A DNA stretch of 64,000 nucleotides from positions 229,595 through 293,594 of the forward strand of contig NZNT01000025.1 of the NCBI GenBank assembly GCA_002695005.1, given 5' to 3'. The DNA comes from Maritimibacter sp. (GTDB lineage Bacteria; Pseudomonadota; Alphaproteobacteria; Rhodobacterales; Rhodobacteraceae). The notes below the pieces were generated by a model. That model did no database searches. It was not told the DNA's origin and saw nothing but the letters and a program-made list of their open reading frames with translations. A program made the translations under genes and the position numbers. Below, piece by piece: positions 16,326-25,692 of the stretch (within the stretch, counting starts at the first letter, position 1; every line of letters starts with the position of its first letter).

Positions 16326-17210
16326 GTGGCGTTCGGACCCTACAGCAGGATCGGCCTCGCGGCGGTGTTCCTGCCGCTCTATGGCGGCCCGGTCCTGTCG
16401 GGCTGGGCGGGTCATCCGTTGACGACCCTGCCCGTCTTCGCGCTGACCTTCCTGCTTTTCATCGCCGCGACCCGGCGTCCGCATCTCGACGACGCGGGCG
16501 GGCGCGCGGCGCTGGTCCTTATGGCGGTGGTGCAGGTCGTGCTCGCCTCGGCCTGTTTCGCCGCCGGGCGCTGGATCGGGCTTGTCGCCGGGCCGCTCGC
16601 GCTGACGATCTGGCTCCCCATCGCGCTCTCCGCCGTGGCCGCGCTGGTGGGCGCGTGGCGCTATTCCGACAGTGCCGAGATGGACGTTTTCCTCGACGGT
16701 GCCATCGACCGGTTGAACGAGATCGACCGGGGGCTGGTGTCGGACTGGACCGATATTCACCCGGAACCCGCCGCCGCAACCACGCAAGCGGTGGAGCGCG
16801 CCCTGTCCGCGCTGGCCGCCCTGCCCCGGGACGCGCGGGCGGGCCAGATCGACCCCGTTGTGCAACGGCTTGAGCGCGAGGCGGGCATCGCTGCGTTCGA
16901 CCCGCTCTACGATGCGGCGGGCGAGGTGGACGGGACCGAAGACCCCCGCATCGACCGCGCCCTACTGCGGTTCGTCGCAAGCCCCCGCATCCGCCGCCAG
17001 CTTGTGGAGCGTGGCGAGGGCGCGATGGCCGCCATGCTGCTTCTGAACGCCGCCGACGCGGGCGTCCGGTTCGAGGCGCGCAGCCTGCTCCTCACCCTGA
17101 TCGACGAAGGGGTGCCGGTGGACCAGCTTCCCGATCCCGTCTGGCTCGACGAACTGTCGGAGGCGTTTCCCGGCGAAGGGTATGACGAGATCGCCCGTTT
17201 GAGGGGCTGA
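16326..17210 (+). CDS. Membrane protein of unknown function with soluble helical C-terminal half
   Basis: About 294 residues. Four hydrophobic segments fill the first 115 residues; the rest is a soluble, mainly helical region rich in Asp/Glu/Arg (from about SDSAEMDVFLDG). I do not recognise it. The GTG at 16326 has GGGAGG 8 nt upstream and gives an N-terminus VAFGPYSRIG just before the first helix; ATGs at 16302/16305 and a GTG at 16281 are in-frame alternatives. It lies within the rimM-trmD interval. Confidence 0.65.
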   Translation: MAFGPYSRIGLAAVFLPLYGGPVLSGWAGHPLTTLPVFALTFLLFIAATRRPHLDDAGGRAALVLMAVVQVVLASACFAAGRWIGLVAGPLALTIWLPIALSAVAALVGAWRYSDSAEMDVFLDGAIDRLNEIDRGLVSDWTDIHPEPAAATTQAVERALSALAALPRDARAGQIDPVVQRLEREAGIAAFDPLYDAAGEVDGTEDPRIDRALLRFVASPRIRRQLVERGEGAMAAMLLLNAADAGVRFEARSLLLTLIDEGVPVDQLPDPVWLDELSEAFPGEGYDEIARLRG

Positions 17211-17387
17211 CCGGCGCGGCGGCTGCCCAGTCCGCCGCACCCTGGAGCCATAGGGTTGGCTTGATCCTGACAAACCACTAACGTCTCCTTAGAGGGGTTG
17301 TGTCCGGGGCCGCGGCGGCGGACTATTTTTTTTAATTGATTACCAATTCCAGACCCATCTGCGTCGCGGCAGCGGGAGATATTTTCA

Positions 17388-19459
17388 ATGACGACGACAT
17401 TCGACTATACCGTCACCACCCTTGACGATTTCAGCGACGACAGTAACAGCGCCACCTGGTCGCTGCGCGAGGCGATCGAAGCCGCGAATGCCAACGGGGG
17501 CGCCGAGACGATCGGCTTCGACGCCGCGTTGAACGGCACGATCACCCTGACCGAAGGCCAGTTGGACATCACTGAAAGCCTGTCGATCGATGGCGGCGGT
17601 GTCATCACGGTCAGCGGCGATGTGTCGTCACGCGTGATGCGCATCCTGACAGGGAGCGATGATGTCTACGCGCTGAACGACATCACCCTCCGGGATGGGC
17701 TGGGCGCGAACGGCGGTGGGCTCTACGTCGGCGGGGGCAACGACGTGACACTGACAGACGTCACTATACGCGGCAGCCTTGCCTCATCCGACGGCGGCGG
17801 CATCTATGTCTCGGGCACGGGGGCCAGTTCGAAACTCACGCTCACCGACTCGTCGATTCTGGAAAACGTCACCCAGGGCCGGGGTGGCGGCCTCTTCGCC
17901 GGGTTGGGCGCGGATGTGACGGTGAATGGCACATCAGCATTCGATTACAACTCCGCACAGGTACAGGGCGGCTCGATTTTCGGGATGGGTGCAACGACCT
18001 CGGTGGTCCTCGACGGAAATTCCGTCATCGTCGAAGACGGCAGGGCTTACGGGGCCACGGGCGCTGGCGGCGGCATCGCCATGATTTCGGGCAGCTCACT
18101 TGAGATCCGCAACGGGGCCAGCGTACAGGGCAACACGGCGGCGGCATCTATCTCGATGACGCAAGCGTTACGGTCTCGCAAAGCTACATATCCGACAATG
18201 TAGCCGGGACCACCGCCGGGCCGCCCTCCACCACAGCCAACCCGGGTGACGGCGGCGGCGTTTACGCGCGTGGCATGTCGACCGTCGAACTCAACGAGGG
18301 ATATTACACCTCAAACCATGCTGACAACGATGGTGGGGCTTTCTGGATCGGAGACGGGTCGACCCTGACCGCTACGACCAACCAATTAAATGTCTTTGAA
18401 AATTCCGCTGATGGTGACGGTGGCGCCGGTTATTACGAGGCGGGGGCCGCAGTTACACTTCACGATGTATTGGGTATCGACAATACCGCCTCCGGGAGAG
18501 GCGATCTGGCGTTCGGGGCGGACGGGACGATCACCGATCCCGATACACAAATGCTCATTCTGGACGACTCCTCCTGCGCGTCCCAGTCCGTGCACGCCGG
18601 ACCGGGCAACGACGAAATAGAAGTGGACGGCAGCGATACCACCTTCACGACCGGCGGGGGAAGGGATGTCATCTCCGGTTCGATCACCGATGCGCTTGGC
18701 GACACGTTCACCGATTTCGGCGTGTCTGACCTGTTCATACTGACCAGCCTCGGACCGGCACCGGCCGTCACTTTTGATAATTCCTCTCCGATCCAATCCC
18801 AGATTACCTTTGGCGGAGAAACCGGCAACATCACTTTGCAAGGCAACTATATCGACAAGTTTTTCTTTGCGGTCTCCGGGATCACAGATTTGGCGGAACC
18901 AGTCACCGTGATTGGCCTCGCGGATCCCTTTCCAATACTCGCCGAAAAGGTGGCGGTCGCCGACACCGATCCGGAAGAGCAAGGGGGCGTCAGCATGTTC
19001 CTGGCGTACAATAACAACTTCCTGATATCGGTGCGCACCGAAGGCGCGTTCACTTCGACCGACAATGCAGTCGGTTATTATGTGCGGACCGGCGAAAACA
19101 TCTCGGATGTCACGATCTTTTCGACCAATGCCAAGAACGGCGGCAATGATAATGTCATAGGCGTAGACGGAATTCTCACGCCTTTCATCATCGAGGACGG
19201 TTTTGTGTTCGCCGACGGCTTGTCCGGCAGCGAAACGCTCACGATCGACGAGGACGGCAATCTGCTGGTGAATGGTGAGGACAGCGGCCAGACGCTCTAC
19301 CACGCGCTGGACAGTCTGAACCCGGATGACGAAAACCGTGTGCAATTCGGGATGTCCGACTCGGATAATCTGCGGGTCGGGTTCGAAGATGGCCTGAACC
19401 TGGGTGACAGGGATTTCCAGGACGTGATCGTGGACATCTCGCTGCTGGCGCCGATCTAG
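17388..19459 (+). pseudogene. CSLREA / beta-helix / DUF4114-type extracellular protein gene, interrupted by a single-base frameshift
   Basis: Two reading frames together encode one protein of about 690 residues. The first frame (17388-18203) starts MTTTFDYTVTTLDD and includes ATWSLREAIEAANANGG, the CSLREA-type opening of surface beta-helix proteins, then Gly/Asn/Asp-rich parallel-beta-helix repeats. Near 18140 the pattern jumps to the minus-one frame: GNTA would continue as GGIYLDDASVTVSQSYISDN if one G were restored in the GGCGGCGGC run. Downstream follow an RTX-like stretch (HAGPGNDEIEV) and a DUF4114-like end (VGYYVRTGENISDV, then NLGDRDFQDVIVDIS). A GGGAG ribosome binding site precedes the ATG. 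It could be a real pseudogene, a sequencing error in a GC run, or a phase-variable gene. No signal peptide is visible; base composition is less GC-rich than the neighbours. Confidence 0.75.
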
Positions 19460-19533
19460 GCCTCACCCCGGCGACACGACCCGATCGAAGCGCCACCTTC
19501 CCAAGCGACGCGCCCCGCGCTATGTGGCGCGGC

Positions 19534-20331
19534 ATGACGGACAAGCCCCGCTCCCACGGTCGCCTCAAGGCACGGCCCACGCTCACGCCCCGCTCGCTCA
19601 TGGAAGCGCCGGAGCGTCCGGGGTCGTGGGTCGCGCGCATCATCACGCTGTTTCCCGGCGCCTTCCCCGGCGTTCTGGGCGAGAGCCTGACGGGCCGGGC
19701 GCTGGACGAAGGCAAGTGGCGGCTGGAACCCATCGACCTGCGCCCCTTCGGGGAGGGCAGGCACCGCAACGTCGACGACACACCCGCAGGCGGCGGGGCC
19801 GGGATGGTCCTGCGCGCCGACGTGGTGGCGCGCGCGCTCGACGTGGCCGCGCAGGGCGTGCCGCCCGATCGCGCCCGCTGGCCGGTCGTCTATCTCTCGC
19901 CGCGCGGGCGCCGGTTCGATCAGGCCACCGCCCGCCGCTGGGCCGGTGCCGAGGGGATCACGATGCTCTGCGGCCGGTTCGAGGGCGTGGACGAGCGGGT
20001 TCTCGAGGACTACGGGATCGAGGAGGTGAGCCTTGGCGATTTCGTCCTGACCGGGGGTGAAATCGCGGCGCAGGCCATGATCGACGCGACCGTCCGGCTC
20101 CTCCCCGGTGTGCTGGGCAATGCCGCCTCGACCGAGGAAGAAAGCCATTCGACGGGCCTGCTGGAGCATCCCCAATACACCCGCCCGGCCACATGGCGCG
20201 GGCGTGAGATCCCGCCGGTCCTGCTCTCCGGCAATCACGGCGAGATCGAGAAATGGCGAAGGGCCGAGGCCGAGCGCCTCACCCGCGACCGCCGTCCCGA
20301 CCTCTGGACCCGGTTTCGCGACGAGGACTAG
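19534..20331 (+). CDS. trmD: tRNA (guanine37-N1)-methyltransferase
   Basis: A 265-residue SPOUT-class enzyme that methylates G37 next to the anticodon and prevents +1 frameshifting. Core segments are RIITLFPGAFPGVLGESLTG, DDTPAGGGAGMVLR, and the knotted SAM-binding region LCGRFEGVDERV followed by SLGDFVLTGGE. An N-terminal extension of about 30 basic residues precedes the usual start. An in-frame ATG 12 nt upstream (19522) is equally possible; neither has a good ribosome binding site. Normally it directly follows rimM; here 4.1 kb separates them. Confidence 0.95.
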   Translation: MTDKPRSHGRLKARPTLTPRSLMEAPERPGSWVARIITLFPGAFPGVLGESLTGRALDEGKWRLEPIDLRPFGEGRHRNVDDTPAGGGAGMVLRADVVARALDVAAQGVPPDRARWPVVYLSPRGRRFDQATARRWAGAEGITMLCGRFEGVDERVLEDYGIEEVSLGDFVLTGGEIAAQAMIDATVRLLPGVLGNAASTEEESHSTGLLEHPQYTRPATWRGREIPPVLLSGNHGEIEKWRRAEAERLTRDRRPDLWTRFRDED

Positions 20332-20401
20332 GGCGGCGATGTCGCTGGTGCGTCGGGATGCGCGGGGCTACGCTCGACTTGCAACCATGTCAGGAATCAG
20401 C

Positions 20402-21025
20402 ATGTCCCGTGCCGAAAGCGACGAGATCACCATCACCTTCGACGGATCGAAATGCATTCACGCGCGGCGCTGTGTGCTCGGCCTGCCGGAGGTGTTCAAA
20501 CCGGGCACGCCCGGCGGCTGGATGTTTCCCGGCAACGCGCGCGCGGAAGAGATCGCGCGAGTCATCGATGCCTGCCCCTCCGGCGCACTCGGTTACGCGC
20601 GCCATGACGACGGCATGGAAGAACCCGTGCCGGCGGTGAACACCGTCCGCCTCTGGGAGAACGGGCCCAACGAACTGCGCGGCGACCTGCGGATCGCCGA
20701 CGCCCCCGCGACCCGGGTTCTGCTGTGCCGCTGCGGACAGTCGAAGAACAAGCCATTCTGCGACAATTCCCACATCGAGGTCGGGTTCACGGCGACAAGC
20801 GAGCCGGGAACGCAGAACGCGCAGGATGCCGCGACCCGCGGGGTACTGACCATAACGCCGACCGCGAACGGCCCCGTGAAGATCGAGGGTCCTGTGGAAG
20901 TCATCGCGGCGTCGGGCCGACAGATCGCGGTGAGCGAAAAGGTATTCCTGTGCCGCTGCGGAGAGTCGCAGAACAAGCCGTTTTGCGACGGCAGCCACAC
21001 CAAGGCGGGGTTCACGGCACCATGA
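20402..21025 (+). CDS. YjdI-like ferredoxin domain fused to two CDGSH iron-sulfur domains
   Basis: A 207-residue Fe-S protein. The first 70 residues match the divergent mono-cluster domain of E. coli YjdI (CIHARRCVLGLPEVF and CPSGAL). Two CDGSH modules follow: CRCGQSKNKPFCDNSH (about 105) and CRCGESQNKPFCDGSH (about 185), each with the C-X-C...C-X3-H ligand set of a labile [2Fe-2S] cluster. A role in redox sensing or electron transfer is likely but unspecific. AGGA sits upstream of the chosen ATG; an in-frame ATG 15 nt earlier exists. It overlaps the next gene by ATGA. Confidence 0.88.
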   Translation: MSRAESDEITITFDGSKCIHARRCVLGLPEVFKPGTPGGWMFPGNARAEEIARVIDACPSGALGYARHDDGMEEPVPAVNTVRLWENGPNELRGDLRIADAPATRVLLCRCGQSKNKPFCDNSHIEVGFTATSEPGTQNAQDAATRGVLTITPTANGPVKIEGPVEVIAASGRQIAVSEKVFLCRCGESQNKPFCDGSHTKAGFTAP

Positions 21026-21306
21026 GCCTCGACATCACGCGGGAAGACGGCGACACGAAGGGACGGTTCGTCACCGTGGTCGACGGCCACGAGGCGGAGC
21101 TGACGTTTTCCAGAATGAGCGAACATGCGATCATCGCGGACCACACCGGCGTTCCCGAGGAACTGAAGGGGCAAGGGGTCGGCCGGGCGCTGGTCGAGGC
21201 CCTGATCGCGGACGCGCGCGCCGGGGGATACAAGATCGTTCCGCTCTGCCCTTTCGTGAGGGCGCAATATGCGCGCCACCCGGAATGGTCCGACGTCATG
21301 CAATAA
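21022..21306 (+). CDS. YjdJ-like small GNAT acetyltransferase
   Basis: A 94-residue minimal Gcn5-like acetyltransferase. VPEELKGQGVGRALVEALI carries the acetyl-CoA pyrophosphate loop (GQGVGR), and KIVPLCPFVRAQYARHPEW is the characteristic ending of the YjdJ type. E. coli yjdI and yjdJ are also neighbours, so the pair is a conserved functional unit; its target is unknown. The ATGA overlap with the CDGSH gene supports coupling. Confidence 0.88.
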   Translation: MSLDITREDGDTKGRFVTVVDGHEAELTFSRMSEHAIIADHTGVPEELKGQGVGRALVEALIADARAGGYKIVPLCPFVRAQYARHPEWSDVMQ

Positions 21307-21578
21307 GGGGATCGGGGGCGTTCAATCCCCTTGATCGCAAGTGATTCTGCTCTTATACGCTGCCCATCCGGGGTCCCGCAGGGCCACCGGATCGTTGTCC
21401 AATGCCAGGGCACCCGCTTCTTCGGCGGGCAGGTCGGCGGGGACGATGTGACAAGGAACAGTGACCTGAACCTCCGTTGGGCGCGACGCATCGGCGAAAC
21501 GCGGACCCAGTCGAAGACCGGAGCTCTGAGGCACACACATCTTCGCGGGCCAACCGTGAGCAGAATAGGAGTGGTCCA

Positions 21579-21983
21579 ATGGACCTGATCGCAAAACTGG
21601 AAGCCGAGCAGATTGCCGAGCTCGGAAAAAACATTCCGGATTTCAAAGCGGGTGACACCATCCGCGTCGGCTACAAGGTGACGGAAGGCACGCGCAGCCG
21701 CGTGCAGAACTACGAAGGCGTCTGCATCAGCCGCAAGAACGGCGCAGGCATCGCGGGTTCGTTCACCGTCCGCAAGATTTCCTTCGGTGAAGGCGTGGAA
21801 CGGGTCTTCCCGCTCTATTCGACCAACATCGAGCACATCGAGGTCGTGCGCCGCGGCAAGGTTCGCCGCGCGAAGCTCTACTACCTCCGTTCGCGTCGCG
21901 GCAAATCGGCCCGTATCGCCGAACAGACCAACTACCGTCCCAAGAGCGACGGCAAGACGCCCGTGCAAGGATCCGCGACATGA
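21579..21983 (+). CDS. rplS: 50S ribosomal protein L19
   Basis: A 134-residue protein located at the 30S-50S interface. [18 protein letters not shown] and VREGTRSR-like [17 protein letters not shown] are typical, and the end [11 protein letters not shown] is conserved. AGGAG precedes the ATG. It overlaps rpmE by ATGA. About 270 nt upstream of it hold no recognisable gene, so it may have its own promoter there. Confidence 0.97.
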   Translation: MDLIAKLEAEQIAELGKNIPDFKAGDTIRVGYKVTEGTRSRVQNYEGVCISRKNGAGIAGSFTVRKISFGEGVERVFPLYSTNIEHIEVVRRGKVRRAKLYYLRSRRGKSARIAEQTNYRPKSDGKTPVQGSAT

Positions 21984-22201
21984 AAAAAGACACTCATCCC
22001 GAATACCACGTCATCGACGTCAAGATGACCGACGGCACCGTGCTTCAGATGAAATCGACCTGGGGATCCGAGGGCGACACCCTGTCGCTCGACATCGACC
22101 CCACCGTTCACCCTGCCTGGACCGGCGGCAACTCGCGCCTGCTGGACACCGGCGGCCGCGTGTCGAAGTTCAAGAACAAGTACGCCGGCCTCGGCTTCTG
22201 A
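21980..22201 (+). CDS. rpmE: 50S ribosomal protein L31
   Basis: A 73-residue L31. The opening [20 protein letters not shown] and the ending [12 protein letters not shown] are typical. The zinc-binding CxxC set of C+ L31 is absent, so this is the zinc-independent form. It is translationally coupled to rplS and followed at once by a strong terminator, making it the last gene of the operon. Confidence 0.95.
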   Translation: MKKDTHPEYHVIDVKMTDGTVLQMKSTWGSEGDTLSLDIDPTVHPAWTGGNSRLLDTGGRVSKFKNKYAGLGF

Positions 22202-22222
22202 GCCTGCCCGCCGTATGGATCG

Positions 22223-22253
22223 AAACGCCGCCCTCCGGGGCGGCGTTTTTTTT
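22223..22253 (+). terminator. Terminator of the rplS-rpmE operon
   Basis: An 11-bp stem AAACGCCGCCC/GGGCGGCGTTT with loop TCCG is followed by an uninterrupted T run of eight bases counted from the stem end. Confidence 0.92.
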
Positions 22254-22322
22254 CGTTCCCCCCTCGCCTCCCGCAGCCTGATGGGCCATGATTGCGCTCA
22301 GCGAAATTGAGTGAGTGTTTTC

Positions 22323-23294
22323 ATGGCTGTGAACCCGATCGTCGAGACCCTGCGCACGGCCCCCTCGCCGAAGATCTCAATCGCGAGCCTGACCCATCAG
22401 CGCTGTCCCTGCTGCGGACACGAGGCGCATTCCGTCATACGCTACCCGGCCTTTGTCAGCCGGTTCTTTTCCGGGCTGATCCTCGCCTGTTGCGATTACT
22501 GCGGCAGCGGCTGGGTGCCCATTCCCGACCTCGACCTCGATACCTATTACCGCAAGCATTATGCCGAAGAGTTCCGCAAGGAACGTCTTTACCAGGGCAA
22601 ATTCTTCGGCGACGCGAACCCCGTGTGGTCGATGGAGAAACATCCCGTGCGCGACCGCGCCCGCAAGCATGCGCGCATCCTGCGCCGCTTCCGGCCGGAC
22701 GCGAAAGACGTGCTCGATATCGGCTGCGGCGAGGGCATCCTACTTTACGAACTCGACCCGCCCCGCAAGTTCGCCCTGGAATCCGACGAAAACGTTCAGG
22801 GCATCCTGCGGAACGAAGTGGGTGCCAAGATCATCGACGCGATCCCGGAGAAACCCAGTTTCGATGTGGTCGTCGCCTCGCATGTGATCGAGCATTTCAC
22901 ATATCAGAACGTGGGAGACTATATCTCGGCGATCTACAAGGCGCTCCGGCCGGGGGGGGTCTTTCTGGTCGAGGTGCCGGACGGGGCGAGCCAGCTTGAG
23001 GTCTTTGAGGCCGGCAATCGCCCTCCGACACAGCGGCTCGAACCGCACACGCTGTTTTTCTCGACGTTTGCGATGAACATGATGCTGATGGATGCGGGGT
23101 TCGAAATGCTGCAATCCATGCGGTGCCGCTGGACAAGTGCGCGCCTCGATCGGCCCGAAATCCGTGATCAGGTGCCCGAGGACATCATCGAAAAAGAATT
23201 CACGTTCGTTGCCCGCAAACCCGGGGAAGCAGAGGATGCAGGGGATGCAGGGGAAAAAACGCCTTTCTGGCGGCGCGGATTGAAGCGGAACTGA
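22323..23294 (+). CDS. Class I SAM-dependent methyltransferase with N-terminal zinc-finger-like motif
   Basis: About 323 residues. The N-terminus holds paired cysteines (RCPCCGHEAH, then CCDYCGSGW) like the small metal-binding domains of sugar-modifying methyltransferases. The SAM motif is VLDIGCGEGILLYEL (about 123), followed by DVVVASHVIEHF and ALRPGGVFLVEVPDG. A methylation step in glycan or lipid synthesis is likely, substrate unknown. A GTG 12 nt upstream is an alternative start. Near the 3' end GATGCAGGG is repeated in tandem. The stop is 4 nt from the stop of the convergent RTX gene. Confidence 0.83.
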   Translation: MAVNPIVETLRTAPSPKISIASLTHQRCPCCGHEAHSVIRYPAFVSRFFSGLILACCDYCGSGWVPIPDLDLDTYYRKHYAEEFRKERLYQGKFFGDANPVWSMEKHPVRDRARKHARILRRFRPDAKDVLDIGCGEGILLYELDPPRKFALESDENVQGILRNEVGAKIIDAIPEKPSFDVVVASHVIEHFTYQNVGDYISAIYKALRPGGVFLVEVPDGASQLEVFEAGNRPPTQRLEPHTLFFSTFAMNMMLMDAGFEMLQSMRCRWTSARLDRPEIRDQVPEDIIEKEFTFVARKPGEAEDAGDAGEKTPFWRRGLKRN

Positions 23295-23298
23295 CGGT

Positions 23299-25434
23299 TC
23301 AGAACAGGAACTCGTCCGCGCCGAGGTCATGGACCGCGACGCCCGCGAGAAAGACCGTGCCGGGGCCGAGATCCACCAGCGTCCCGCCCCGCGCCGAGCC
23401 AAAGACCTGAGCGGTGGCGGCGGTCATGTCGAGCGCCCCGTAGCTGGCCGCCAGCGCTGTGAGATCGAGCGTGTCCTCGCCGGGGCGGAAGTCGGTGATG
23501 ACGTCGGCACCCCAATCATTGAACACGAAGCGGTCCGACCCCGGCCCGCCCGTCATCACATCGTGCCCCGGCCCGCCGACGAGCACATCTTCGCCCCGCC
23601 CGCCGATCAGCCGGTCGTTCCCGGTGCCGCCATAGAGCCAGTCGTCGCCCCGGCAGCCCTTGAGGTGGTCGTCGCCCCCTTCGCCGAAAATGCGGTCATG
23701 GCCGCGATTTCCGCGCAGATCGTCATCGCCCGCGCCGCCCAGCATGGTGTCCGGCCCCTTGCGCCCCTTGCTGAAGTCGTCGCCGTTGCCGCCGAAGATC
23801 TTGTCCCGGCCCTTGTTGCCCTGGATGTAATCGTCGCCGCCGCGCCCTTCGATATGATCGTGCCCCGCGCGGCCCCAGATCTCGTCCCGCCCGTCGGTGC
23901 CGTAGAGCCGGTCCGCCACCATGCGGCCCGACAGGAATTCCGGGCCGTCCGGGGTGAAATCCGTAGCGCCGGTGATCCGGTACTCGACCATCAGCACCTC
24001 GAACGGCGCAAGTTCCACGTCGATAAGGGTGCCGCCGCCAAGCTCGGATGCGCTCACCGCCTCGGTCCCGGCGAACCAGCGCGCCTCGTTCCAGTGCGCG
24101 TTGTCGTCGATGAGCGAGATGCGCTGCCCGGTAAGCTGGCTGAAACCGGGGACATAGGCCGACACGTCCAGCTCCACCGACTGCGTGACCCCCGCGCGCG
24201 ACATGATGAAGGCGACGAAGCGGTCGTCGTTCCCGTAGGCGTTCACCTCCACCGTCTCGACAGCCGCATCCGCCGCATCGAACCCGTTGTTCAGAAGCTC
24301 CAGCCCGATGGTGTGCTCCGCCATCAGCCGGAACGCCTGCCCGCGTGAGGTAAGCTTGTCGCTGTCTCCCCCGTCGCGGTCGGTATGGCTGCCCGCGAAA
24401 TCGACCGACCCGTCCAACTCGATGGGCCAGACATGGGCCGCATCCGCCCCGATCCGCAGGAGTCCCTCGAACATTTCGAGCGTGACCCCTGCGGACTTGA
24501 GCCCCCACTGCTCACGGGCAATCCAGGCCGGTCCCCATTCCGACACGAGTATATCGAGCGTTCCGTGGCGCGCCGGATCGAAGGCCGCGTTCCACTGGCG
24601 CATGTCCCAGACCATTTCACGATAGTAGCGGTCCGCGCGCTCCGGCGCGGTGTCACCCAGCGTCAGCGGATCGGTCGGTTCGACGTAGTAATAATGCTGG
24701 ATCACGCCGTCGATCGCGATCATCGCCGCGTCCGACAATTCGCCAAGCACATCGGCGTTGGCCTGCGTGACCCTCTCGGGCCAGTCCATCCCGGCATCGC
24801 CATAGGCCCCGCCCGAAAGGAAATCACGGCCCCATTGCTGGCCCGACTGGACATAAATCTTTGGCTGGTCTGCGTCGGCGCCCAGCACGGAGTCGAGCCC
24901 GGCCTGCACCGTTTGCGAAACGGCATTCGCGAGGATACCGTATTCCTCCGACGTCATCCGGTCGACCGCGCCCCAGTATTCGTTGCCGATCTCGAACCCG
25001 GCGATGTCCGCATCGGGATGGCGGGCGAGAAGGTCTGCGACGAAGGTGCCGATCCGGGCGACCGCGGCTGTGTCGAGGGGGCGCGCCGCCGCGCCGACCG
25101 GATCGCCGATGAACAGGTGGCTTGTGGGCAGAACGATGGTCGCGGGCTGATCGTTGGCGGTGCTCCAGTCGAGGAACGCATCAAGACCGATGAAGCTGTA
25201 GGCATCGGTCACATGGGCCGCGAGCGTGTTGGGATCGTCGTAGAATGCCGCGCCCCAGACCTCGGTCATCGCGCCGCCCGGGTATCGCAGGCCGTGAACG
25301 TGAAGCTGACCCAAAGCCTCGATGAAGCTTCCGTCGGGATCGAGCGTATTGCGCGCGTAGAGCGTGTTGCCGCCGAAAAGCTCCTCCGTCACGACCAGTC
25401 CGGTCGACGTCTGATACGTCAGTTCGAGTTTCAT
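23299..25434 (-). CDS. Secreted RTX protein with glycoside-hydrolase-like N-terminal domain
   Basis: 711 residues. Residues 1-490 look like a clan-A glycosidase (arabinofuranosidase-like): HGLRYPGG (47-54), GFEIGNEYWG with putative acid/base Glu152, and ILVSEWGPAW with putative nucleophile Glu299, then a beta-sandwich-like part. Residues 517-635 are calcium-binding RTX nonapeptides (GGxGxDxLx, for example YGGTGNDRLIGGRGEDVL). The end DRFVFNDWGADVITDFRPGE and DLGADEFLF is a type I secretion signal. No signal peptide is present, as expected. No type I secretion genes lie nearby. GAGGGG precedes the ATG. It is divergent from mipZ. Confidence 0.85.
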   Translation of the reverse strand: MKLELTYQTSTGLVVTEELFGGNTLYARNTLDPDGSFIEALGQLHVHGLRYPGGAMTEVWGAAFYDDPNTLAAHVTDAYSFIGLDAFLDWSTANDQPATIVLPTSHLFIGDPVGAAARPLDTAAVARIGTFVADLLARHPDADIAGFEIGNEYWGAVDRMTSEEYGILANAVSQTVQAGLDSVLGADADQPKIYVQSGQQWGRDFLSGGAYGDAGMDWPERVTQANADVLGELSDAAMIAIDGVIQHYYYVEPTDPLTLGDTAPERADRYYREMVWDMRQWNAAFDPARHGTLDILVSEWGPAWIAREQWGLKSAGVTLEMFEGLLRIGADAAHVWPIELDGSVDFAGSHTDRDGGDSDKLTSRGQAFRLMAEHTIGLELLNNGFDAADAAVETVEVNAYGNDDRFVAFIMSRAGVTQSVELDVSAYVPGFSQLTGQRISLIDDNAHWNEARWFAGTEAVSASELGGGTLIDVELAPFEVLMVEYRITGATDFTPDGPEFLSGRMVADRLYGTDGRDEIWGRAGHDHIEGRGGDDYIQGNKGRDKIFGGNGDDFSKGRKGPDTMLGGAGDDDLRGNRGHDRIFGEGGDDHLKGCRGDDWLYGGTGNDRLIGGRGEDVLVGGPGHDVMTGGPGSDRFVFNDWGADVITDFRPGEDTLDLTALAASYGALDMTAATAQVFGSARGGTLVDLGPGTVFLAGVAVHDLGADEFLF

Positions 25435-25692
25435 TGTCCCCTCGGCGCAGCCGGGTCGTTTCGCGGCGATGCGACACAACGGAAACACTCTGCTCGCCAG
25501 TACCCGTTGGAATCCTAAGGTGAATTCACCCCCGCCCACTAGGGCCCGGTCGGAAACACAGTGTTGCGGCGCTCGCGTCCCCGCTCTCTTGTCCGGCGGG
25601 GACGGAAGTCCGCTTCCAAAACCCGACGCCACAAGATACAGTGTGCCAAAGCGCCGGGACAGGCGCATCTGGGATAATGTCGGGGGCCGGGC

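Noticed and set aside
23230..23262. Tandem GATGCAGGG repeats at the 3' end of the methyltransferase gene as a minisatellite
   Set aside because: Only about two and a half units, within a coding tail; too short to be called a repeat locus.
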